DNA of 8,651 bases, taken from assembly GCA_017959625.1 (NCBI GenBank), contig JAGDAG010000207.1:1-8651 (forward strand), given 5' to 3'. The notes beneath the pieces are model-generated. The model worked only from the letters and a program-made list of their open reading frames with translations, did no database searches and was not told the DNA's origin. This DNA comes from Abditibacteriota bacterium (lineage in GTDB: Bacteria > Armatimonadota > UBA5829). This document shows, one piece after another, positions 1 to 6,069 of the stretch (the first letter of the stretch is position 1; every line of letters starts with the position of its first letter). The position numbers and the translations under genes were made by a program.

Positions 1-286
1 CCGCGGGGTAGGTCATGTCGCTGTCGGCCATTATATAGCAGTCCGCTTCTATGTCCCTGAACATGCTTCTTATGACAAAGCCTTTTCCCTGTCTGTATTC
101 CCGTACGACCCGGGCCCCCGCCCCGCGGGCAAGCTCGCCGCGGCCGTCGGTGGAGTTGTTGTCGGAAACGTAGATCTCGGCGCCGGGATAGACGGACCTG
201 TAGTCTTCTATCACCCGGACGATGGTCTCCGCTTCGTTGTAGCACGGAAGCAGGACCGCTATTTTTTTATCTGTGACTATTGACAT
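1..286 (-). CDS. Family 2 glycosyltransferase, N-terminal part (cut by window edge)
   Basis: The 95 visible codons start at ATG 286-284 on the - strand and run off the left edge. The protein begins like a GT-A fold family 2 glycosyltransferase: LLPCYNEAETI (residues 12-22) is the first nucleotide-sugar-binding strand, VSDNNSTDG (40-48) is the second conserved loop, QGKGFVIRSMF (66-76) resembles the RxGKG segment of the dolichyl/undecaprenyl-phosphate sugar transferase subgroup, and ADSDMTYP (87-94) contains the DxD metal and sugar-phosphate site. Enzymes of this subgroup transfer a sugar from a nucleotide donor to a polyprenyl phosphate or glycan acceptor at the inner face of the membrane. 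Donor and acceptor cannot be told from this fragment, and any C-terminal membrane segments lie outside the window. An ATG at 294 was rejected because it hits a stop after five codons. No clear Shine-Dalgarno sequence precedes ATG 286. The gene is divergent from everything else here. Confidence 0.9.
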   Translation of the reverse strand, partial: MSIVTDKKIAVLLPCYNEAETIVRVIEDYRSVYPGAEIYVSDNNSTDGRGELARGAGARVVREYRQGKGFVIRSMFRDIEADCYIMADSDMTYPA

Positions 287-304
287 GATATCATACCCAA
301 TTTT

Positions 305-333
305 ATGATAACAGATTGCTTTTTTCTTTGCAA
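305..333 (-). promoter_or_regulatory. Possible promoter of the divergent glycosyltransferase gene
   Basis: On the - strand TTGCAA (333-328) and TATCAT (310-305) are separated by 17 bases, the optimal sigma-70 spacing. Each hexamer departs from consensus at one or two positions. Transcription would start near 298, leaving a leader of only about a dozen bases with no clear Shine-Dalgarno site. The match is by eye, and AT-rich sequence here could give it by chance. Confidence 0.35.
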
Positions 334-363
334 GCGGCCGTCCCGCCGTCGGCGGCCTTCAAC

Positions 364-392
364 TTGACATGCGCAGAGCGATGATGTATAAT
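364..392 (+). promoter_or_regulatory. Consensus sigma-70-type promoter of the main operon
   Basis: TTGACA (364-369) and TATAAT (387-392) are both perfect consensus hexamers with the optimal 17-base spacer, inside the only clearly AT-rich stretch of the window. The expected start point is about 399-400, giving a leader of about 55 bases before ATG 455. No other promoter of this quality is visible upstream of the eight + strand genes, so this may serve the whole run. A small GC hairpin (CCGCC 343-347, GGCGG 351-355) lies just upstream of the -35 box. Confidence 0.8.
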
Positions 393-442
393 AAATATAT
401 CTTTAATAGTTAATACGAAGGTTTGATTCGGACCTGCCGCGG

Positions 443-447
443 GGAGG
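443..447 (+). promoter_or_regulatory. Shine-Dalgarno site of the DUF805 gene
   Basis: GGAGG lies 7 bases before ATG 455, which supports that start. Confidence 0.7.
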
Positions 448-454
448 CGGAAAT

Positions 455-1264
455 ATGTTGTATTTTATCGATTGTCTCAAATTCAAAAGAGCGGACTGCT
501 TCGGCAGGGCGCGGAGAAAGGAATACTGGGGATATACCCTGATGCTGCTCCTGGTGGCTGTTGTTATCGCCGTTATAGGCGTGGCTTCCGTTATCGCAAC
601 GGGCGGCAGCGCCGATGATTTTGACAAGGTAATGAAGGATTTTCATTACTCCAGCCTCAACGTCGGCCTCGTGACCGTGATACTATATTTCTTTCAGATG
701 ATCGTCGCCGTTCCCAGCCTTGCCGTTTCGGTGCGCAGGCTCCATGATACCGGCAGGTCCGGGCGCTGGGTCCTGCTGGAGTTTTTGCCCTTTATCGGCT
801 GGTTATGGCTCTTTATACTGTATCTGCTGCCGGGACAGGAATTTGCCAACGTTTACGGCGAGAACCCCAGGATCGCCCCTTATCAGAAGGGCAAATACAA
901 AACGGATTTTCAGTGCCTCAACGCCTGCCTCACAAAATATGCCGATTTTTCCGGCAGATCGGATATGCAGGAATACTGGGGCTTCCTGATCCTTTCCGGA
1001 GAAGTGGGCGGCTTTGCCGCCGCCATAGGCGGACTCTTTGATTTTGCCTTCGGCAGAGCCGATACTCTTTGCGCCGGGATAATGGGAGGCCTTGCGGCTC
1101 TGGCATTTCTGATCCCCTGGCTGGCTTCCACCGTGCGGCGTATCCGCAGCGCAGGCCATTCGCCCTGGAAGATATTGCTCCTCTTACTGCCGGTGGTAGG
1201 CTGGATCTGGGTGTTCGTGCTCACTGTTCTGCCCGAAACGGAACCGGAGGCCAAACGTATTTAG
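455..1264 (+). CDS. Double DUF805 membrane protein
   Basis: This 269-residue protein consists of two DUF805-like units in tandem. DUF805 proteins (YhaH/YhaI type) are small bacterial inner-membrane proteins of unknown function, normally a single unit of about 110-150 residues. Unit 1 has the hallmark FGRARRKEYW (16-25), hydrophobic segments at about 27-50 and 70-91, then VRRLHDTGRSGRW (93-105), a further hydrophobic stretch (106-126), and PGxxxxNxYGxxP (126-138). Unit 2 repeats the order in weaker form: FSGRSDMQEYW (165-175), hydrophobic segments at about 177-198 and 205-224, VRRIRSAGHSPW (227-238), and a last hydrophobic segment (240-260) ending in LPETEPE instead of PGxxxxNxYG. Unit 2 therefore looks like an internal duplicate that has lost the RRLHD and C-terminal signatures. 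It is the first gene after the strong promoter, and its stop overlaps a possible GTG start of the next gene (TAGTG at 1262-1266). The family assignment is firm, but the function is unknown. Confidence 0.88.
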   Translation: MLYFIDCLKFKRADCFGRARRKEYWGYTLMLLLVAVVIAVIGVASVIATGGSADDFDKVMKDFHYSSLNVGLVTVILYFFQMIVAVPSLAVSVRRLHDTGRSGRWVLLEFLPFIGWLWLFILYLLPGQEFANVYGENPRIAPYQKGKYKTDFQCLNACLTKYADFSGRSDMQEYWGFLILSGEVGGFAAAIGGLFDFAFGRADTLCAGIMGGLAALAFLIPWLASTVRRIRSAGHSPWKILLLLLPVVGWIWVFVLTVLPETEPEAKRI

Positions 1265-1281
1265 TGGACAGGGTTTGCGCT

Positions 1282-2751
1282 ATGGCGGAGGATATCCGCC
1301 GGATGGATTCGCACTGCGTCCGGACGCTGGGCATGCCCGCCGCCGTTCTTATGGAAAACGCCGGCAGAGGGGCCGCCCGTGAGATAGTCTCCCGGATGGC
1401 GCCCTGCCGCGCCGCGGTGCTGGCGGGGAAAGGCAACAACGGAGGAGACGGCTTCGTTATAGCCAGACATCTTTCCGCAGCCGGCTTTGACGCCGCCGTT
1501 TTCTGCATAGGCGCCATGGAGGGGCTGTCCGAAGAAGCCGCTCTCAACAGAGAGCTGCTGAAGGCTTTGGGGATAAGGATGATATCCCTGGATCCTTCCG
1601 GTCCCCTGCCGGAGCATATGGCGGAGATCAACTCCGCCCCCCTGGTGGTGGACGCTGTTTACGGCGTGGGCTTCAGGGGCAGCCTCAGAGAAAGCGTGAA
1701 GCCCTTTGCCCGGGCCCTGCATCCGGAGGGGGCCGTGTTCTGCGTGGATATGCCCTCCGGCATCGACAGCGATACGGGCCGGGGAGAGGCTCTCATGAAG
1801 GCCGACTTCACCCTCGCCATGGAGGCGCCGAAGCCGGGGCTTTATCTTTATCCCGGCAGAAAATACGCCGGCGAAGTGATCCGTATCGGGCTGGGGGTCC
1901 CGTGGCGCTTTGAGGATCCGTCGCTGCCCCGCCTGAAGGAAAGCTTTTCCATACCTCCCCGGGAGCCCGACTGTTATAAAGGCTCCTTTGCCCACGTGGG
2001 CATCGTCGGAGGCAGGCTGGGCATGACGGGCGCCGCTATCCTGGCGGCAAAGAGCGCCCTTTGCTGCGGCGCCGGGCTGGTTTCGGTGGCTTCCCCGTCC
2101 GCCTGGGCCCATATCTACGAGACAGCGGTGAGTGACGCCATGACCTGTCCCGTAAAGTCCTCCGAAGGCTACGGGGACGACCCCGGCGAGCTTCTGGAGT
2201 TTGCCGCAGGCAAGGACACAGTGGCCATAGGCCCCGGCTTCGGCCGCAGCAGCAGAGAGTTCGTCAGAGAGTTCCTGCGCCGCTGCCCCGTCCCTATGGT
2301 GGTGGATGCAGACGCCCTGTGGTGCGCGGGGAACGACCCCGGGCTGCTGGAGGAAATAGGCCCCAAATGCGTTTTTACCCCCCATTACGGGGAAATGAGT
2401 TATCTGACGGGGCTTTCCATAGAGGAGATAAAGGCGGACAAGCTGAAAGCCGCCGCCGGCTTTGCACGGCGGTACAACACCTGTCTGGTGCTGAAGGGGC
2501 CGGATACCGTCACGGCGTATCCCGGAAAAACGTTTATAAACACCTCCGGCTGTCCCGCCATGGCGGGGCCGGGTTTCGGAGACGTTCTGTGCGGAATGAT
2601 CGCTTCGGGGGCTGCTTCCCCCGAGGATATGGTCTTTCTCCACGGACTGGCGGGCCAAAGGGCGGCGGAGGAGCTTTCCGAGGCCTGCGTCCGCGCCGAG
2701 GATATTATCAGGTATATACCTGTTTGCATAAAAGAAAGGAGCACTTTATGA
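1282..2751 (+). CDS. nnr: Bifunctional NAD(P)HX epimerase / ADP- or ATP-dependent NAD(P)HX dehydratase
   Basis: The enzyme repairs hydrated NADH and NADPH in the cytoplasm. The N-terminal domain interconverts the R and S epimers, and the C-terminal ribokinase-like domain dehydrates S-NAD(P)HX using ADP or ATP. From ATG 1282 it has 489 residues, normal for the fused form. Epimerase signatures are LMENAGR (23-29), GKGNNGGDG (49-57), VVDAVYGVG (122-130) and DMPSGIDSDTG (156-166). Dehydratase signatures are KGSFAHVGIVGG (233-244), GAGLVSVA (263-270), IGPGFG (316-321), VDADAL (341-346), FTPHYGEMSYLTG (365-377), LKGPDTV (404-410) and AGPGFGDVLCG (428-438), with D433 the expected catalytic aspartate. 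GTG 1264 is an alternative start adding six residues: it overlaps the previous stop, with GGAGG at 1246-1250 but 13 bases away. ATG 1282 has only weak purine-rich sequence upstream. The open frame back to 1069 is not credible because it lies inside the DUF805 gene. The stop overlaps the next start as ATGA. Confidence 0.95.
   Translation: MAEDIRRMDSHCVRTLGMPAAVLMENAGRGAAREIVSRMAPCRAAVLAGKGNNGGDGFVIARHLSAAGFDAAVFCIGAMEGLSEEAALNRELLKALGIRMISLDPSGPLPEHMAEINSAPLVVDAVYGVGFRGSLRESVKPFARALHPEGAVFCVDMPSGIDSDTGRGEALMKADFTLAMEAPKPGLYLYPGRKYAGEVIRIGLGVPWRFEDPSLPRLKESFSIPPREPDCYKGSFAHVGIVGGRLGMTGAAILAAKSALCCGAGLVSVASPSAWAHIYETAVSDAMTCPVKSSEGYGDDPGELLEFAAGKDTVAIGPGFGRSSREFVREFLRRCPVPMVVDADALWCAGNDPGLLEEIGPKCVFTPHYGEMSYLTGLSIEEIKADKLKAAAGFARRYNTCLVLKGPDTVTAYPGKTFINTSGCPAMAGPGFGDVLCGMIASGAASPEDMVFLHGLAGQRAAEELSEACVRAEDIIRYIPVCIKERSTL
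2735..2741 (+). promoter_or_regulatory. Shine-Dalgarno site that fixes the GHL10 start
   Basis: AAAGGAG lies 6 bases before ATG 2748 and inside the end of the nnr gene. It selects ATG 2748 rather than any in-frame codon further upstream and leaves an ATGA overlap suited to translational coupling. Confidence 0.75.
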
Positions 2752-3824
2752 CGCTTAAGGTTTTTTTGGTTTTGCTGCTGGCTGCCGTATGCGGCGCCTG
2801 TTTTGCCCTTACCGGCAAGGATATCAAGGGCGTTTACGTAACGGGCTGGACCCGGGGGGCCTTCACCAAGGCGGAAATAGACGCCACCCTGGACGGGGCA
2901 AAGCAAATGGGGGCAAAGGACATCTTTCTGCAGGTGCGGAAATATGACGACGCTCTTTACAACTCTTCCCTGGTAAAAAAAGCGGACAGCGTGGCTGCCG
3001 GCTTCGATCCTCTGGCCTACGCCCTGAAAAAAGCCCACGGCATGGGACTCAGGATACACGCGTGGCTGGTGATCTGCCGTATCGACGGCCCTTTGTATAA
3101 AACCACTCTCACCGCCCGGCAGCGGGGCTGGCTCGCCCTTATGGAGAACGGAGAGGCCATGTCCAACGACGCAGTCTATATCGACCCTTCGGTCCCCGCC
3201 GCAAGGGAATACGTATGCAGCGTGGTAAAGGATATGCTGAAGCATTACAAGGTGGACGGCATACACTGGGATTATATCAGGTACGCTTCCAAATCCTACA
3301 GCTATTCCGGTTATTCCCGGGCCCTGTTTTATAAGGAATTCGGCACAAGAGACGTTAAATCACCCAAATACTCCGACTTCCGCCGTCACAACATGAACCT
3401 TCTGGTCAGGGATCTTCACGCCGCGGTGCGTTCGGTGAACAAAACCGTTCCCATTTCCGCAGCCACCATCACCTGGGGAGGCATGGATTCCTACGAAAGC
3501 TCCACTCCCTACGTGTCCGTGTTCCAGGATTACCGCGAGTGGCTGAAGCAGGGCTGGATAGACATCGCCATGCCCATGCTCTACAAGCGGGAAAGCAACG
3601 CGGAACAAAAGAAGGATTTCAGGAACTGGCTCAGATCCTTCGGGGAGCAGGGCAGGGACACCCAGTTCGCCGTTACAGTTTCCGACACCATGAACGAGCC
3701 GGAGGAAGCGGTGGAGCAGATAAAGCTTATCAAGAAGGCCGGCTACGGCTGGTGCATCTTTGCCTTCAACGACAACGAGTACAGGCAGCCCATCAAAGAG
3801 GCTGTGGAAAAGGCCGGTCTGTAA
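2748..3824 (+). CDS. Secreted glycoside-hydrolase-like protein, GHL10 family (PF02638 type)
   Basis: This 358-residue protein starts with a Sec signal peptide (MTLK plus a hydrophobic core to about residue 20, likely cleaved after ACFA) and continues as a TIM-barrel of the GHL10/DUF4015 kind. Matching features are IKGVYVTGW (26-34), DIFLQVRKYDDALYNSSL (58-75), GFDPLAYALKKAHGMGL (85-101), HAWLV (104-108), IDPSVPAAREY (145-155), HYKVDGIHWDYIRYA (166-180), WIDIAMPMLY (270-279) and GYGWCIFAFND (332-342). By analogy with related barrels the acidic residues D170 and D175 near strand 4 are candidates for the active site; that is inference. Family members are exported and thought to act on bacterial envelope or exopolysaccharide glycans, but the substrate here is unknown. 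The cysteines near the signal peptide do not form a lipobox, so a lipoprotein is unlikely. It overlaps nnr by 4 bases and ends one base before the first phosphoesterase gene, placing it in the same transcript. Confidence 0.85.
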   Translation: MTLKVFLVLLLAAVCGACFALTGKDIKGVYVTGWTRGAFTKAEIDATLDGAKQMGAKDIFLQVRKYDDALYNSSLVKKADSVAAGFDPLAYALKKAHGMGLRIHAWLVICRIDGPLYKTTLTARQRGWLALMENGEAMSNDAVYIDPSVPAAREYVCSVVKDMLKHYKVDGIHWDYIRYASKSYSYSGYSRALFYKEFGTRDVKSPKYSDFRRHNMNLLVRDLHAAVRSVNKTVPISAATITWGGMDSYESSTPYVSVFQDYREWLKQGWIDIAMPMLYKRESNAEQKKDFRNWLRSFGEQGRDTQFAVTVSDTMNEPEEAVEQIKLIKKAGYGWCIFAFNDNEYRQPIKEAVEKAGL

Positions 3825-3825
3825 G

Positions 3826-4941
3826 ATGGCAGCCAAAAAACTCTTTGCATGTTTGCTGGCGGCGCTGTGCGCCGCCGCGCTCTGGGGAGCCGACTCTGCC
3901 TTTATTGAAGCAGGCAAAGCCGCCGCCCGCGGGGCCGATCTCACCTTTCTGTGGGCCAGCGACACTCACCATCAGGCGGAGACGGGCCACGGCGCCCAGC
4001 AGGAGCTGGTGGAGACGCTGGTCTCCTGCGCCAACGGGATCGGAGCGGATTTTGTGGCCATTACCGGGGATCTGGTCCACGGCAACAAGGGCAGAGAGAG
4101 CCAGCTCAAAAACCTGACCGAGCTCAGGGGCTGGCTGGACGGGTGCAAAATGCCCGTGATGCCCGCCATGGGCAACCATGACGACGGCTCCTGGCTCATC
4201 AGGAGAAGCATGGACAGCGGAGAAGGCGTGGGCATCGGCGAGCTGGTGCCCAAAGAAGACTTTTTCGGCGCCATACTCAAGGGCCACGAGGGCGAGTTCA
4301 AAACCGACCCCAAAAACCCTTACGGCGGCTGGTATTACAAGGATTTTACCAAGGCCAAAATACGGGTCATAGTCCTCAACGTCATAGATATCCCCTATAT
4401 CCCGGAGGGCAACGGCCTGAAATACTACGGCCAGTGGAATTACGGCTTCCGGCAGGAACAGCTTGACTGGCTGGCAAACAAGGCTCTCAAGTTCAGCAAA
4501 AAGGGCTGGGGGGTGATAGTCATGACCCACATAGACTACGGCTCACTCTACCTCAGCGCTATCGGCAGCGAGCCCGGGGTCATCCCCGCCAATTCCCGGA
4601 TAGTGGAAGGGCTTCTGGAGGCCTTTGTCAAAAAGGAGGCCGGCGCCTTTTACTCCGACACGGAGGACTTTGAGGCAAAGGTGAAATACAACTTCCGCCG
4701 CAACGGGTCCAACGAGTTCATCGCTTCCTTTTCGGGGCACAGGCACAAGAACCTGTCGGAATACGTGGCGGGGGTCCCCCACGTCCTCATCAGCAACATC
4801 TTCAACTCCGGAGCCGGAGGCTTTGATCTGGTGGCGGTGGACAGAAAAAAGGGGACCGTTTCCGCGACCAGGTATTTCAAGGGCCGCGCTCCGGAGCTGG
4901 ACAGAGTTTTTGTCACCGGCGGCGCCGGCAGCAAAAAATAG
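3826..4941 (+). CDS. Secreted calcineurin-like metallophosphoesterase, array copy 1
   Basis: This 371-residue protein has a signal peptide (positively charged MAAKK and a hydrophobic core to about residue 20) followed by a two-metal calcineurin-like phosphoesterase domain. Metal ligands expected for the fold are all present: D46 and H48 (SDTHHQ), D82 (TGDLVHG), N117 and H118 (GNHDD), H235 (MTHID), H305 and H307 (GHRHKN). The pattern resembles class III phosphodiesterases such as CpdA and GpdQ. The chain is too short for the extra C-terminal domain of UshA-type 5'-nucleotidases. The substrate, a phosphomonoester or phosphodiester, cannot be read from the motifs. The start is ATG 3826, one base after the GHL10 stop with no good Shine-Dalgarno site, so initiation probably depends on coupling; upstream in-frame codons lie inside GHL10 and would put residues before the signal peptide. 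Unlike the other three copies, which end in FxY, it carries a tail VTGGAGSKK after VF, and it has a longer loop at about 241-256. Confidence 0.93.
   Translation: MAAKKLFACLLAALCAAALWGADSAFIEAGKAAARGADLTFLWASDTHHQAETGHGAQQELVETLVSCANGIGADFVAITGDLVHGNKGRESQLKNLTELRGWLDGCKMPVMPAMGNHDDGSWLIRRSMDSGEGVGIGELVPKEDFFGAILKGHEGEFKTDPKNPYGGWYYKDFTKAKIRVIVLNVIDIPYIPEGNGLKYYGQWNYGFRQEQLDWLANKALKFSKKGWGVIVMTHIDYGSLYLSAIGSEPGVIPANSRIVEGLLEAFVKKEAGAFYSDTEDFEAKVKYNFRRNGSNEFIASFSGHRHKNLSEYVAGVPHVLISNIFNSGAGGFDLVAVDRKKGTVSATRYFKGRAPELDRVFVTGGAGSKK
4273..4388 (+). repeat. Near-identical DNA block, array copy 1
   Basis: These 116 bases match 5401-5516 with a single difference (A4359 against G5487, synonymous in a lysine codon). 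The block encodes the family-specific central segment from ILKGHEGEF to LNVID. A second exact run of 57 bases is 4131-4187 against 5259-5315, covering WLDGCKMPVMPAMGNHDDG. Confidence 0.95.
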
Positions 4942-4962
4942 CGCGGATACGGATAACGTGAT

Positions 4963-6036
4963 ATGAAAAAGCTTGCTATCGTTCTGGCGCTGGCGCTGGC
5001 TCTCGGAACCGCGCTGTATGCATCCGGCTTTACCGACTTCGGCAAAGCCGCCGCCAAAAAGGCCGACCTGGCTTTTTTGTGGGCCAGCGACACCCATCAT
5101 CAGGCGGAGACGGGCCACGGGGCGCAAAAGGATCTTATGGATTCTTTCGTGTCGGAGGCAAATGAAACGGGAGTGGATTTTGCGGCCCTTACCGGGGATC
5201 TGGTCCACGGGAACAAGGGCAGAAAGAGCCAGCTCGGGAACCTGGCGGAGCTCCGGGACTGGCTGGACGGGTGCAAAATGCCCGTGATGCCCGCCATGGG
5301 CAACCATGACGACGGTTCCTGGTATATCAAAAAGAACCTGGACAAGGGGACAGCCGTCGGGCTCGGAGAGCTGGTGCCCAAGGAAGACTTTTTCGGAACT
5401 ATACTCAAGGGCCACGAGGGCGAGTTCAAAACCGACCCCAAAAACCCTTACGGCGGCTGGTATTACAAGGATTTTACCAAGGCCAAGATACGGGTCATAG
5501 TCCTCAACGTCATAGACATACCCTATATCCCCGACGGCGGCGGCCTGAAATACTACGGCCAGTGGAATTACGGTTTCCGCCAGGAGCAGCTTGACTGGCT
5601 GGCAAACAAGGCCCTCAAGTTCAGCAAAAAGGGCTGGGGGGTGATAGTCATGACCCACATGGACTACGGCTCCGAATATCTGGGCAGCAAAACCATGCCC
5701 GTCAATTCCCGGATAGTGGAGGGGCTTCTGGAGGCCTTTGCCAAAAAGGAGGCCGGCGCCTTTTACTCCGACACAGAGGACTTTGAGGCAAAGGTGAAAT
5801 ACAACTTCCGGCACAACGGGTCCAACGAATTCATCGCTTCCTTTGCGGGGCACAGGCACAATCATTACAGCGAGTACGTGGCGGGAGTCCCCCACGTCGT
5901 CATCGGCAATTTATTCAATCCCGCTTCGGGCGGGTTCTACCTGGTCACGGTGGACAGGAAAAAAAGGCGGATATCCGCCTTCAAATGCTTCAACGGCGCG
6001 GCGGCGCCTGAGTTTGACAGAGTTTTTGGATATTAA
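4963..6036 (+). CDS. Secreted calcineurin-like metallophosphoesterase, array copy 2
   Basis: This 357-residue protein is the closest relative of copy 1 in protein and DNA. The signal peptide is MKKLAIVLALALALGTALYA with a likely cut after ALYA (residue 20). Ligands are D43 and H45, D79, N114 and H115, H232, H297 and H299 (GHRHNH). The central family block PKEDFF...GHEGEF...NPYGGWYYKDFTKAK is at about 139-175. Compared with copy 1, the loop after MTHMDYGS is about five residues shorter and the chain stops at DRVFGY. It starts 21 bases after copy 1 with only weak ribosome-binding sequence, whereas copy 3 has a good site, so translation levels may differ along the array. Between 5081 and 5516 it aligns to copy 1 at a constant offset of 1128 bases with no indel, so the pair is a recent duplication or has been homogenised. 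Confidence 0.93.
   Translation: MKKLAIVLALALALGTALYASGFTDFGKAAAKKADLAFLWASDTHHQAETGHGAQKDLMDSFVSEANETGVDFAALTGDLVHGNKGRKSQLGNLAELRDWLDGCKMPVMPAMGNHDDGSWYIKKNLDKGTAVGLGELVPKEDFFGTILKGHEGEFKTDPKNPYGGWYYKDFTKAKIRVIVLNVIDIPYIPDGGGLKYYGQWNYGFRQEQLDWLANKALKFSKKGWGVIVMTHMDYGSEYLGSKTMPVNSRIVEGLLEAFAKKEAGAFYSDTEDFEAKVKYNFRHNGSNEFIASFAGHRHNHYSEYVAGVPHVVIGNLFNPASGGFYLVTVDRKKRRISAFKCFNGAAAPEFDRVFGY
5401..5516 (+). repeat. Near-identical DNA block, array copy 2
   Basis: This is the partner of 4273-4388, matching at 115 of 116 bases, at the same 1128-base offset that holds for the surrounding region. The flanks are less similar (for example TTCGGAACT here and TTCGGCGCC in copy 1). Confidence 0.95.
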
Positions 6037-6057
6037 AATACATCATAAAAGGAATAC

Positions 6058-6062
6058 GGGAG
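6058..6062 (+). promoter_or_regulatory. Shine-Dalgarno site of phosphoesterase copy 3
   Basis: GGGAG lies 7 bases before ATG 6070. It is the best ribosome-binding site in the array and supports that start. Confidence 0.6.
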
Positions 6063-6069
6063 AAAAACA

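Noticed and set aside
400..454. Riboswitch in the leader of the operon
   Set aside because: The leader is about 55 bases with no conserved aptamer pattern or clear stem arrangement, which is too short for most known classes.
1069..1281. Longer N-terminus for nnr starting inside the DUF805 gene
   Set aside because: The extra residues lie in another frame of a well-supported gene and do not resemble the family. Family similarity begins near residue 1 of the ATG 1282 protein.
1261..2658. Long open frame on the - strand opposite nnr
   Set aside because: It has no recognisable domain, and it is the expected mirror of a GC-rich coding strand whose opposite gene matches a known family along its whole length.
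2748..2810. Lipoprotein signal in the GHL10 protein because of cysteines at residues 15 and 18
   Set aside because: The residues before either cysteine (AAV and CGA) do not fit the usual lipobox, and a signal peptidase I site after residue 20 is more plausible.
3760..3825. Longer N-terminus for phosphoesterase copy 1 (and 7186-7227 for copy 4)
   Set aside because: Both extensions would bury the signal peptide behind non-conserved residues. The charged-plus-hydrophobic start aligns with that of the other copies only from ATG 3826 and ATG 7228.
4543..5895. Long open frame on the - strand across phosphoesterase copies 1 and 2 (and a similar one at 7222-8511)
   Set aside because: These recur only because the sense genes are repeats. 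Their translations carry no domain signature, and the sense strand holds complete signal peptides and catalytic motifs.
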